Made by a program: the position numbers and the translations under genes
Source: CAZNOG01 sp964574635
Lineage (GTDB): Bacteria > Bacteroidota > Bacteroidia > Flavobacteriales_D > Cryomorphaceae
Direction: 5' to 3'
Assembly (NCBI GenBank): GCA_964574635.1
Contig: CAZNOG010000017.1
Location: 1 to 64,000, forward strand
DNA: 64,000 nucleotides
The notes under the pieces: model-generated
Seen by the model: the letters and a program-made list of their open reading frames with translations, nothing else
The model's database searches: none
What the model was told of the DNA's origin: nothing
Shown: piece by piece, positions 43,471-52,232 of the stretch
Layout of the letters: every line of letters starts with the position of its first letter
Position numbering within the stretch: position 1 is the stretch's first letter

Positions 43471-44535
43471 CTATTTCACCTCTTCCATCAGTCCCCGAAT
43501 CGAAGGGGAAGCATAGGTCTTCAGTTCACCCCCTTCGTGGTAAATCGTGAAGACCCCCATTCCCAATTCCGGGTGTTCTTCCACGAACTGTCTGGTTTTA
43601 TCGGGACCCCACACCATAAAGGCCGTCGCGTAGGCGTCCGCCAGCGCGGCGTTCGGTGCCATCACCGTCACACTCAACAATTGATGATCCACGGGCCGAC
43701 CCGTGCGGGGGTCGATCGTGTGTGAAAATTTCTTCCCGTCCACTTCGTAAAACTTGCGGTAGGTTCCCGAAGTAGCCACGGCCATTCCCGACACTTCCAC
43801 GATGGCCTCCAACTCCCGCGGCGAGTCGGGCGATACGGGCTTATCGATGCCGATGCGCCACTTTTCCCCGTTTTGATTCACGCCCGAGGCAAACAGCTCT
43901 CCCCCGAGTTCGATCATGAAATTCTCCGCGCCCTTGGAGCGCAAATAATCGGTAAGAATATCCACCGAATACCCCGGGGCGTACGAATTCACGTCGAAAG
44001 CCACGCCTTGGGGCTTCGAGAAGAAGACTCCACCTTCTTCCAAACGCCGGACGGTAAAATCGTAGGTGACCAAGGATTTCAACGAATCGGGATTCGCGTT
44101 TTCTTTCAGCCTCCCCCCTCCCAGACCGAACCCCCAAGCGCGCACGAGAGGCATGACCATCGGGTGGAAGGCTCCTCCCGTGCGTTCGCTGACCTCTTTC
44201 CCAAATTGAAACACGGAGATGAACAAGGTGTCGAATACCGTTACCGTGTCGGCACTATTGAAGAGAGAGAGCACCGAAGCCGTATCCCACGCCGAAAGCG
44301 AGTGATCGATGTAATCGAGGATGGAATCGATGCCCGCCTTGTCGACTTCCACCGAATCAGTGTACTTAATGGTGTAGGTCGTACCTTGTGCTTCTCCGTG
44401 AATTTCCGTCAGAGGCCTTTTCTCGGCGGGTCGCTCGTTGGAACAGGCAAAGAGAAACGCGACGAGGAAAACCACGCTCGCCGAAGGGAAACGCCGGAAG
44501 GGAGCGGTTAAATTTCTAAGAAAAGTGGTGGGCAT
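43471..44535 (-). CDS. apbE: ApbE, FAD:protein FMN transferase (lipoprotein)
   Basis: A 354-residue enzyme that attaches FMN to threonine of Nqr/Rnf-type subunits. The lipobox FACS (LFACSNERP) near residue 31 places it in the envelope. Motifs: GEAQGTTYTIKY, the segment VAFDVNSYAPGYSVDILTDYL (family DLGGIAKGYAVD), MIELGGELFASG, and the SGTYRKFYEVDGKKFSHTIDPRTGRP substrate and metal block. The start at 44535 is chosen because upstream in-frame sequence is basic and signal-free. It is convergent with the NqrM-like gene, 9 bases apart. Confidence 0.93.
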   Translation of the reverse strand: MPTTFLRNLTAPFRRFPSASVVFLVAFLFACSNERPAEKRPLTEIHGEAQGTTYTIKYTDSVEVDKAGIDSILDYIDHSLSAWDTASVLSLFNSADTVTVFDTLFISVFQFGKEVSERTGGAFHPMVMPLVRAWGFGLGGGRLKENANPDSLKSLVTYDFTVRRLEEGGVFFSKPQGVAFDVNSYAPGYSVDILTDYLRSKGAENFMIELGGELFASGVNQNGEKWRIGIDKPVSPDSPRELEAIVEVSGMAVATSGTYRKFYEVDGKKFSHTIDPRTGRPVDHQLLSVTVMAPNAALADAYATAFMVWGPDKTRQFVEEHPELGMGVFTIYHEGGELKTYASPSIRGLMEEVK

Positions 44536-44660
44536 GGCGGCGTATTGGAGGATGGATTTCTTTAATATCGAACGGTCGCGAAGGTACGAAGCGGAAAATT
44601 TTCCGGGGAACCACGATATTCGGAACTTCCGAATTCGGATTCGGAGTTTAGCACAGTGCA

Positions 44661-45248
44661 ATGAGAAAACAATTGTTCATAGCCGGGGCGGTCACCATTT
44701 TGGGCTTCCCCATTTCGGGATGGTTTTTACTGCGGTGGTTCGAAGACGATGCCTTGGCGGTGATGACGAGATCGACGGAGGGAATCGGTCAACAGGTCCT
44801 CGTCGGCGTCTTGGTGGGAATCGCAGCGGGATACGGTGCCAAATGGCTGGTCACCCGCTCCTTCATGAAACCCGTGGAAGAGAAATATTCCGTGTTCATT
44901 CATCGTTTGAACCTGTCCCTTCCCGCCATCATCGGACTGTCGATTTGCGCCGGATTCGGCGAGGAACTGTTCTTCCGCGGAGCACTTCAACCCCTTTTGG
45001 GCGTGTGGTTGACCGCGATCATTTTCGTCGCTATTCACGGATACCTCAACCCGTTCAAATGGAGAATTTCGGTATACGGAATCTACATGACCGTCGCCAT
45101 TGCGGTGCTGGGATTCATGACCGACCTACAGGGAATTTGGTCTGCTTGCGTCGCGCACACCATGATCGACGTCATTCTCTTCCGTCACTTGGTGACCACC
45201 GGAAAACGCCTGAAACAAGCCCACGCTTACGATGAAGACATTCTCTAA
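44661..45248 (+). CDS. CPBP family intramembrane metalloprotease
   Basis: A 195-residue polytopic membrane protein of the CAAX protease/Abi (CPBP) family. It has the three motifs: EELFFRG (about 111-117, GFGEELFFRGAL), FVAIHGYL (His of motif 2) and HTMIDVIL (motif 3). Such proteins cleave or process membrane peptides; no client is known here. It overlaps the following secreted protein gene by 17 bases. Confidence 0.85.
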   Translation: MRKQLFIAGAVTILGFPISGWFLLRWFEDDALAVMTRSTEGIGQQVLVGVLVGIAAGYGAKWLVTRSFMKPVEEKYSVFIHRLNLSLPAIIGLSICAGFGEELFFRGALQPLLGVWLTAIIFVAIHGYLNPFKWRISVYGIYMTVAIAVLGFMTDLQGIWSACVAHTMIDVILFRHLVTTGKRLKQAHAYDEDIL

Positions 45249-46143
45249 ACCAATACTTTGCATCTCGTTCATCGCCGCGTGCTTTTTGCCCCGATCGGGT
45301 GCGGCGCAGGAATTCATTCTCCGCGAAGCAACGGCCACAGTCCATCAACCCCACAACCTCGAAGCGTACTGGAAGGAGGATTTCATCGAGATCAACCTGT
45401 ACGAAATCACCACCACCGGCGCCTCTGAGAAAGCCGAGGCGATTTTGATTTATTCTCGATCGACCCTTCCGTCGGAGATGCCGGTCCTTAAAGGCGACTT
45501 CATCCTCCCTTCCTCGGGAATGGATTATCCCTCCCACACGGAAGTTTGGACTCCCTTGGATTACCCCGCACACCCCGCCACACGTCGCGTAAAAATGCAC
45601 TGGGATTCGGAAAAGGAAACGACCGAAACTCAATTGCAAATCCGTGGCCGCGAAATGGAAATCGTCGTGTCGAAAGCGGGCCAATCCGATACCACCCTGC
45701 TCCCGGCAACGTACTTGGAAGACGACGTCCGCAACCGCATCCGCTTTGATCCCGGCACCCTGCCTCTCGGAAAAATTCAAATGGTTCCTTCCCTCTCGCG
45801 GATCCCGGACAGTTCTTATTTTCCCGGTATTCACGAGGCCGTGGCCAACTTGTTCATAAAAGTCAAGGACGACGCGGGAAAACAAGTGGAGACGTACAAC
45901 TACCACCTGAATTATCCTCAGCTCGGCATCAGCTTGATGATCGAGTGCGAGAGCACTTTTCCTTACCGAATCCTGAAATTCGTGGAGATGCGAAAGCATA
46001 CCGACAAAAGCCAATCGTACACTTCCACCGCCGTGGTCAAAAACCACGTCTATCGTCTGGCGCCCGAAACCAAAGAGGAATGGGAAGCATTATGGGAATC
46101 GTTTGGCGTCCAAAACCCACCCGATTTGAGGAAAATGCGATGA
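45232..46143 (+). CDS. Secreted protein of unknown function
   Basis: A 303-residue protein with a clear signal peptide (MKTFSKPILCISFIAACFLPRSGAAQ) and a beta-rich mature part. I do not recognise the family. Segments of note: NLYEITTTG, WTPLDYPAHPATRRVKMHWDSE and YNYHLNYPQLGISLMIECE. It has no membrane anchor and no C-terminal sorting domain, so it is probably periplasmic. It overlaps the CPBP protease gene by 17 bases, pointing to coupled translation. The stop is directly adjacent to the convergent DUF2911 stop. Confidence 0.6.
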   Translation: MKTFSKPILCISFIAACFLPRSGAAQEFILREATATVHQPHNLEAYWKEDFIEINLYEITTTGASEKAEAILIYSRSTLPSEMPVLKGDFILPSSGMDYPSHTEVWTPLDYPAHPATRRVKMHWDSEKETTETQLQIRGREMEIVVSKAGQSDTTLLPATYLEDDVRNRIRFDPGTLPLGKIQMVPSLSRIPDSSYFPGIHEAVANLFIKVKDDAGKQVETYNYHLNYPQLGISLMIECESTFPYRILKFVEMRKHTDKSQSYTSTAVVKNHVYRLAPETKEEWEALWESFGVQNPPDLRKMR

Positions 46144-46656
46144 TTATTCGACCTCGAAAGACAGTCGGAGCTTTTCCCAAGCCATGGTCACCACACCGCG
46201 CTCACTCACGGTAAAAGTCAGCCTTTCCTCCGATTCGTCCACCATTTTGGGCCTCACCTGAAAACGCACCACATCCTTGCCCGGATCATAATTGTAGGCA
46301 CCCCATTGGTCCCACACCGAGTTGAGAATCACCGTCCACTCCCCTTCGCTCGGGATGGTGAACAAGCTGTACTTCCCGGCGGGAACCGTCTTCCCGCCCA
46401 CCTTCATGTCGCTGCTGAGCGTGATCGTCGTCGCTTCGTTCGCACCCGTTCGCCACACCTCGCCGTAAGGCACGAGTTCACCCCAAATTTCCCGGCCTTT
46501 CACCCCCGGCGAGCTGTAGTCGACGGTCACTTCTCCGGCCGTGGTTTCCGCGGTGGCGGAGCGGGGCGGGCTCGGTCGGTCGGTTTTGTCCTGGGCCTGC
46601 ATGGATAGGGCCGACATCAAGAAAAATGCGAGAAAGGGAGCGATCACTCGGTTCAT
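46144..46656 (-). CDS. DUF2911 family secreted protein
   Basis: A 170-residue protein with a signal peptide (MNRVIAPFLAFFLMSALSMQAQ). The DUF2911 domain is clear: VTVDYSSPGVKGREIWG, VPYGEVWRTGANEATTITLSSD, GGKTVPAGKYSLFTIP and WTVILN. The fold is beta-sandwich-like; the role is unknown. The ATG at 46656 is used because the 16 residues before it in the longer frame lie in the dispersed motif (46672-46686) and look noncoding. Confidence 0.88.
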   Translation of the reverse strand: MNRVIAPFLAFFLMSALSMQAQDKTDRPSPPRSATAETTAGEVTVDYSSPGVKGREIWGELVPYGEVWRTGANEATTITLSSDMKVGGKTVPAGKYSLFTIPSEGEWTVILNSVWDQWGAYNYDPGKDVVRFQVRPKMVDESEERLTFTVSERGVVTMAWEKLRLSFEVE

Positions 46657-46671
46657 GGTGTAGGTGGATTT

Positions 46672-46686
46672 GGGTTTTTGTGGGTG
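46672..46686 (+). repeat. Dispersed GGGTTTTTGTGGG motif, copy 4
   Basis: GGGTTTTTGTGGGTG immediately upstream of the DUF2911 start and 14 bases before the end of the next gene. It matches copies 1-3 in the core, and the following bases GAGGACTC resemble copy 2. Confidence 0.7.
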
Positions 46687-46700
46687 AGGACTCTTGGCGG

Positions 46701-47114
46701 TCATTCTTTGCTGATTTTGTGAATGTCGTTGTTATCACGTTCAATCATGTCCTTCACGATTTGGATTCGCTTGCCCACCATCGCCATCTCTCGGTGGTTA
46801 TGGCGCAGCAGCCATTCCAAGGCGTTCTCGTCGCCGTCGCCTAATCGGGCGACCATGGCGAGAACGTCAAACTTATGCATTTCCAGCCAAGCGATGGCGT
46901 TCTTGTTTCCTTCCGCTCCGGAAATAGTGGCGGCAAGGTGCTGAAAGCCATTCTCCAACAGCCATTTCTTGGCGTCGTCCTTGTTGTTCAACGCATAGAC
47001 GAAGATACCGAGTTCTCGATACCCGTTCAACAATAGCCACTCCCGTATCCGCTTGTTGCCGTCGATGGCCTCTGCCCAGGCCACGAGCACTTTTGCGGGA
47101 TAACTCATCTTCAT
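46701..47114 (-). CDS. Protein of unknown function built of 25-residue repeats
   Basis: A 137-residue protein made almost entirely of tandem 25-residue repeats, each opening WL-x-x-N-G-x-x-x-L: WLLLNGYREL, WLLENGFQHL, WLEMHKFDVL, WLLRHNHREM. A partial repeat precedes the first one. The conserved ends (NKDDAKK, GNKNAIA, GDENALE) suggest an alpha-solenoid of helix pairs. I recall similar hypothetical proteins in Bacteroidota but no function. No signal peptide is present, so it is likely cytoplasmic. The start could be 47114 (MKMSYP) or the ATG two codons later at 47108. Confidence 0.75.
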   Translation of the reverse strand: MKMSYPAKVLVAWAEAIDGNKRIREWLLLNGYRELGIFVYALNNKDDAKKWLLENGFQHLAATISGAEGNKNAIAWLEMHKFDVLAMVARLGDGDENALEWLLRHNHREMAMVGKRIQIVKDMIERDNNDIHKISKE

Positions 47115-47171
47115 TCTACTTCTATTTTTTGAATTCCGTACTTTCGGTTCACACACCGATAATTCGACCCT

Positions 47172-48041
47172 ATGAAATCAATCGAGCCGATGTTTAAAGA
47201 TACGGTATTGCGCGATAAAACCATCGTGATCACCGGTGGAGGCACCGGATTGGGCCGCTCCATGGCCACGTGCTTCTCCAAACTTGGCGCCAATATCTCC
47301 ATCACTGGCAGGCGGTTGGAGGTGCTGGAGAAAACCGCTGAAAAAATTAGCGGCCAAACCGGATTTCCCGTGCTCCCCGTCGCCTGCGACGTCCGGGATC
47401 CGGACCGGGTAAGCGACATGCTCGAAGCCACCGTGGCCAAATTCGGTCGCGTGGACGGCCTGGTCAACAACGCCGCGGGAAACTTCATCAGCCCTACAGA
47501 GAGACTGAGCCCCAACGCGTTTTCGGTGATCATCGACATCGTGTTGAAAGGCACGGCCAATTGCACCTTGGCCTTCGGCAAGCATTGGATCACGGAAAAA
47601 CACCCGGCCACGGTGCTCAATATCGTCACCACTTACGCCACCACCGGTTCCGGATACGTCGTTCCATCGGCGTGTGCAAAAGCCGGCGTTTTGGCCATGA
47701 CACGCAGCCTCGCGGTGGAGTGGGCCAAATACAACATCCGCTTCAACGCCATCGCCCCGGGCCCCTTCCCGACACAAGGAGCTTGGTCCCGACTCATGCC
47801 CGCACCCATGGCAGACAAAATCAAACTCGAAGACCGCGTGCCTCTGAGGCGACTCGGGGAACACGGGGAACTCGCCAATTTGGCTGCGTATCTCATGAGT
47901 GATTTCTCAGCGTTCATGAACGGAGAGGTCTTGACCATGGACGGAGGTGAATGGCTGCAGGGAGCGGGCCAATTCAATGGGCTCGAAGCCGTGCCCTCCG
48001 AGATGTGGGACGACATCGAAAAAGCCATTCGTACCCGATAA
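47172..48041 (+). CDS. SDR family oxidoreductase, 2,4-dienoyl-CoA reductase-like
   Basis: A 289-residue short-chain dehydrogenase that likely reduces 2,4-dienoyl-CoA with NADPH during oxidation of unsaturated fatty acids. The coenzyme motif is TGGGTGLGRSMA (about 21-32), with NNAAGNF. The usual YxxxK pair is replaced: the sequence YATTGSGYVVPSACAKAGV offers Ser-x-x-x-Lys plus an upstream Tyr, exactly as in mammalian DECR1. The RFNAIAPGP turn and the VLTMDGG end are normal. It stands alone between convergent or divergent genes. Confidence 0.85.
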   Translation: MKSIEPMFKDTVLRDKTIVITGGGTGLGRSMATCFSKLGANISITGRRLEVLEKTAEKISGQTGFPVLPVACDVRDPDRVSDMLEATVAKFGRVDGLVNNAAGNFISPTERLSPNAFSVIIDIVLKGTANCTLAFGKHWITEKHPATVLNIVTTYATTGSGYVVPSACAKAGVLAMTRSLAVEWAKYNIRFNAIAPGPFPTQGAWSRLMPAPMADKIKLEDRVPLRRLGEHGELANLAAYLMSDFSAFMNGEVLTMDGGEWLQGAGQFNGLEAVPSEMWDDIEKAIRTR

Positions 48042-48146
48042 GAGGCCTTGGGTCGAATGAAACCACCCCTTCATCAAATCAAATTGAATTAAGGTAACCT
48101 CGACAGGAGAATAAGAGTAAAAAGTCGTGATCTGCATTTTGAGACC

Positions 48147-51100
48147 ATGACTAAAAATTTTACTACTGCTCTTTTTTTCCTGTTTTTCATTCTTTTCGGG
48201 CAGTTGGGATTTGCGCAATCCGACAGTGAACACACTTTCGACGCGCACATCAATCCCGACCCCGAAAATCAATGCGCCCACACCGAAATCCATGACAAAC
48301 TCATGGAAACCGACGAGGCGTTTCGAATGGAACAAATCAACAGGGAAGCCCAACTTGTACAAGCCATCCGTGACGAAAGGAACCTGGGCCGGGCAAAATC
48401 GCAGGAAATCCTTAACATTCCCTTGGTGGTACACGTCATTCACACGGGTGAAGAATACGGCGTCGGCTCCAACATCACCGATGAACAAATCCACAGCGCA
48501 ATCGCGGCGTTGAACGAGGACTTCAGGAAAATGCCCGGAACAAACGGCGACGGCGCCGGTGTCGACGTAGGCATCGAGTTTTGTTTGGCCGAACGCGACC
48601 CCGACGGCAACCCCACCACCGGCATCAACCGCGTAAACGGCTGCAGCGTACCCAAGTATTGCAACAACGGCATTACCGCGGCCGGAAACGTCGGAGCCAG
48701 CGAACTCGACGTGAAGAACCTCTCGCGTTGGCCGAATCAACAGTACTACAACATCTGGGTCGTTTCGGAAATCGAAAACAACAACGGAGGTTCCGGAATT
48801 CAGGGCTACGCCTATTTTCCGACCACCTCCGCGCGCGACGGTATCGTGGTGTTGCACAACGCATTCGGCACCACCGGAAACTTGAAATCGTACACCAACC
48901 TCAACCGTACGCTCACGCACGAAATGGGTCACGCCCTGGCGCTGTACCACACCTTCCAAGGCATGAGTTGCGATACGGAAGTGGATTGCAACCTCCAAGG
49001 TGACCGCGTGTGCGACACACCTCCGACCACCCAAAACTCCAACTGCTACATGCCAAAGTGCAACGGTACACAGCAGGTGGAAAACTACATGGACTATACC
49101 CAAGAGGTTTGCCGCAACATGTTCACCGCCGGACAGCGCGACCGCATGCGCTTGTCCGCACTGAACTCCCGTACCAACCTTCTGAACTCGGACGTGTGTA
49201 CGCCCGTTATCGTACCGGTGGCGGATGCGGGAATCAACAACATCCTCTCCCCTTCCGGACAAATCTGCTCCGAAGAGATCACCCCCGTAGTGGTGCTGAA
49301 AAACTTCGGCACGACGACCTTGACCTCAGTTGACATCGAGTACCGCACGGAAGGTGCATGGAACACTCACTCTTGGAACGGTGTACTCCTCGCAGGACAA
49401 AACACGCAAATCACCCTCCCCTCCTTCAACGGTGGATGGGGCCAAAGAACACTCGAAGCGAGAACGGTTTCACCAAACGGCCAGAATGACCCGAACAACT
49501 CCAATAATGGCAGCCAGAAAACATACACGGCTTTGGAGTCGGGGAATTCTACCGTGGTGAAAATAACCCTCGACAATAAAGGGGGTGAAATTGCATGGTC
49601 GATTCTGGACGAAGACGGAGACAGCGTTGCCGAGGGCGGAGGATACCCCAACAATCAACTGGGTACGGTAAGAACCCACGAGCTCTGCCTCGTAGACGGT
49701 TGTTACGAATTCGTAATTACGGATACCGGAGGCAACGGATTGTGCTGCCAAAACGGCCAAGGCTCTTTCAGCATCGAGGATGGCGAAGGCAATGTCCTCG
49801 CTTCGGGAGGTCAATTCACGTCACAGGATACCAAAACGTTCTGTGTTGGAATCGAAGGCACCCCGCCCCAAGCGCAATTCTATGCTTCAACCACCAATCC
49901 TTGCCAGGGTGAGAGCGTCGATTTCACCAGCACCACGGAAGACAACGTCACGGCGTATCTGTGGAACTTCCCCGGTGGTCAACCCTCTTCATCCACGGCG
50001 CAAAATCCGTCGGGAATCCTGTATTCCACCCCCGGAACGTACACCGTCAGCCTGACCACCTCCAATGCATTCGGCGAGGATACCGAAACGAAAACGAATT
50101 ACATCACCGTGCACGAACCGACCGTCTGGTACGCCGATCTGGATGGCGACGGCTACGGTGACCCGGACAACCACGTACTCGCGTGTTCCCAACCGGCAGG
50201 TTACGTGGGCAATGCCCAGGACTGCAACGACGGGGATGCCGACGATTGGGACAGCTGCTACGATTGCTCGGGTGTCATGAACGGCCCTGCCCAACTCGAC
50301 AATTGCGGCGTTTGTGACACCGATCCCGACAATGACTGCGTACAGGACTGCGCGGGAGTCTGGGGTGGATCCGCCTACCACGACGAATGCGGTGTGTGCA
50401 ACGACAACCCCGACGACGACTGCGTACAGGATTGCGCGGGTACTTGGGGCGGAAGCGCGTACTACGATGAGTGTGGAACTTGCAACGACAATCCCGAAGA
50501 CGACTGCGTGCCGTGCGATGAACTTTCGATAACCCTCTCGGAGATCGTCGAGCCGAGTTGCAATGGAGCATCCGACGGGCACATCACCATTGAGGTATCC
50601 CCACAAAACGCCAACTACGAATCTACGTGGAGCACGGGCGAAACCGGGCTGACCGCACAGAATTTTGGCGCCGGCACCTACCATGTGACCGTCACCACCG
50701 AAACTTGCACACTTTTTAGGGAGTTCACCCTCGGCGAACCGGAGGCTCTGGTGGTCGAAATCACCGACATCGCCCCCGACACCTGTGACTCAGACACTCC
50801 GACGGGTAGCGTAACGCTGGCGATTTCCGGCGGAACTCCGCCCTACTCCATCCACTGGGGAGGATCGGTGCTGACGGGCCCCTCCTTCGGCAACCTCGAA
50901 GCGGGAAGCTACCCCATCGCCGTGCGCGATGCCCACGACTGCGAAATCACCCATACGGTGATCATTCCCACCGAAAATTGCGAGGGCTTGGATGATACCA
51001 TGCTGACCAACGCATATTGCGGGCAAACCGAAGTAGGCATCCATACCGACGTGTACTGTGTGGCCGTATCGGACAGCCACGGTTACCGATGGGAATTCGT

Positions 51101-52103
51101 GCCCAACGGCCAGCCCGAAGCCGGCTTCTCTTTCGACACGGATGCGCCGTTTTTCTCACCCCTCGACATCGCCATGATCGTTCCCGGCCAAGTGTATTCC
51201 GTGCGCGTCAAAGCCCTTCACCCCGATAAGGATTCCGATTTCGGTTTGCCTTGTGAAGTCGGGTTCGTGCTGCCCGTGCCGCACTTGCTGTTCGGAAATT
51301 GCGATGACGAAACCGCGTACATGGGCACGGATATCTACGCCACGCCCTACGCTTTTGCAGACAATTACGAGTTCGTATTCACCAATCCAGACTTTGAAAG
51401 GACCTATGTGTACTCCGGCGGTTCCAACTTCGTGACCCTTTTGCCGGAAACCGGATTGGAAGCAGGCGTCGACTACTCCGTATCGGTGCGCATACGGTTC
51501 AACAACCGCTGGGGAGCATTCGGTTCGTCGTGCAACTTGCACATCCTTCCGGAAGGGCAAACGACCTCACTCACCGACAAGTGGTGCGGAAACGAAAATG
51601 TTAATTTCGCCACCGACGCAATTTACTTGCAACCTATCGCGGGTGCCGACGTATATGAGTCGCAATTCATCCCGAATTCACCGGCAAAATCCCAAATCAC
51701 CATTACCTCAACCACCCCATTCATCGCCTCGCATCAGCTTTCCATGCTGGACAACAATGCATCGTACGCCGTGGTATGCCGAGCGTCGGTGCTGGGGTCT
51801 TGGACCGCTTGGGGAGATGCGTGCACCCTGGGATTTGCGGAGGAACCCGGAGAACTCAACTTGGAAGTATATCCGGTGCCCGTTACTGCCGGCGAGCCTA
51901 TCCATCTGCGAATGGTGGGAGACCGGGAAAATGTCGGAATCCAACTCGTGGACCTGACGGGTAAAACCGAGAGGAGTGAGGAAGCCGACTTTACGGACAA
52001 CGAGCCCATCACTTGGGACACGGGGTCTTTAAAACCGGGAATTTACCTCATCCAAGCGGTGGACGACGGTGCAACGGTTACGAAAAAACTCATCGTGCAT
52101 TAA
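48147..52103 (+). CDS. M43 family (pappalysin-type) metalloprotease with PKD and type IX sorting domain
   Basis: A 1318-residue secreted zinc protease. After a signal peptide (about 1-23) the protease domain carries HEMGHALALYH (258-268, HExxHxxxxxH) and the Met-turn NYMDYTQE. Next come a convertase-like beta domain (VKITLDNKGGEIAW), a PKD domain (about 575-655), a DLDGDGYGDPDN stretch, Cys-rich 28-residue repeats (about 725-790), SprB-like segments (SCNGASDGHITIEV, GTPPYSIHWGG) and a C-terminal sorting domain (LEVYPVPVTAGEP to KKLIVH). This ending directs export by the type IX system to the cell surface. It sits alone, followed by a terminator. Confidence 0.93.
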   Translation: MTKNFTTALFFLFFILFGQLGFAQSDSEHTFDAHINPDPENQCAHTEIHDKLMETDEAFRMEQINREAQLVQAIRDERNLGRAKSQEILNIPLVVHVIHTGEEYGVGSNITDEQIHSAIAALNEDFRKMPGTNGDGAGVDVGIEFCLAERDPDGNPTTGINRVNGCSVPKYCNNGITAAGNVGASELDVKNLSRWPNQQYYNIWVVSEIENNNGGSGIQGYAYFPTTSARDGIVVLHNAFGTTGNLKSYTNLNRTLTHEMGHALALYHTFQGMSCDTEVDCNLQGDRVCDTPPTTQNSNCYMPKCNGTQQVENYMDYTQEVCRNMFTAGQRDRMRLSALNSRTNLLNSDVCTPVIVPVADAGINNILSPSGQICSEEITPVVVLKNFGTTTLTSVDIEYRTEGAWNTHSWNGVLLAGQNTQITLPSFNGGWGQRTLEARTVSPNGQNDPNNSNNGSQKTYTALESGNSTVVKITLDNKGGEIAWSILDEDGDSVAEGGGYPNNQLGTVRTHELCLVDGCYEFVITDTGGNGLCCQNGQGSFSIEDGEGNVLASGGQFTSQDTKTFCVGIEGTPPQAQFYASTTNPCQGESVDFTSTTEDNVTAYLWNFPGGQPSSSTAQNPSGILYSTPGTYTVSLTTSNAFGEDTETKTNYITVHEPTVWYADLDGDGYGDPDNHVLACSQPAGYVGNAQDCNDGDADDWDSCYDCSGVMNGPAQLDNCGVCDTDPDNDCVQDCAGVWGGSAYHDECGVCNDNPDDDCVQDCAGTWGGSAYYDECGTCNDNPEDDCVPCDELSITLSEIVEPSCNGASDGHITIEVSPQNANYESTWSTGETGLTAQNFGAGTYHVTVTTETCTLFREFTLGEPEALVVEITDIAPDTCDSDTPTGSVTLAISGGTPPYSIHWGGSVLTGPSFGNLEAGSYPIAVRDAHDCEITHTVIIPTENCEGLDDTMLTNAYCGQTEVGIHTDVYCVAVSDSHGYRWEFVPNGQPEAGFSFDTDAPFFSPLDIAMIVPGQVYSVRVKALHPDKDSDFGLPCEVGFVLPVPHLLFGNCDDETAYMGTDIYATPYAFADNYEFVFTNPDFERTYVYSGGSNFVTLLPETGLEAGVDYSVSVRIRFNNRWGAFGSSCNLHILPEGQTTSLTDKWCGNENVNFATDAIYLQPIAGADVYESQFIPNSPAKSQITITSTTPFIASHQLSMLDNNASYAVVCRASVLGSWTAWGDACTLGFAEEPGELNLEVYPVPVTAGEPIHLRMVGDRENVGIQLVDLTGKTERSEEADFTDNEPITWDTGSLKPGIYLIQAVDDGATVTKKLIVH
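50334..50501 (+). repeat. 84-base tandem repeat inside the M43 protease gene
   Basis: Two full 84-base units (offset 84 between the GACTGCG starts at 50334, 50418 and 50502) encode 28-residue Cys-rich repeats of the form DCVQDCAGxWGGSAY and DECGxCNDNP. A partial unit precedes them. Confidence 0.85.
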
Positions 52104-52141
52104 ACGCACAAGGACATTAAACGCTTAGTTTAAGGGGAGAA

Positions 52142-52182
52142 GTCGCTGTTCGGCCTACGGGTCGGCAGCGGCTTTACCTTTT
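52142..52182 (+). terminator. Likely terminator after the M43 protease
   Basis: A GC-rich stem in two parts (52142-52148 with 52166-52172, one G-U; inner 52151-52155 with 52160-52164) and a tail TTTACCTTTT. Confidence 0.6.
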
Positions 52183-52232
52183 CCGGACGGTCTGATCACC
52201 GATGAATTCACATCGTTTTCGAACAAATTGAA

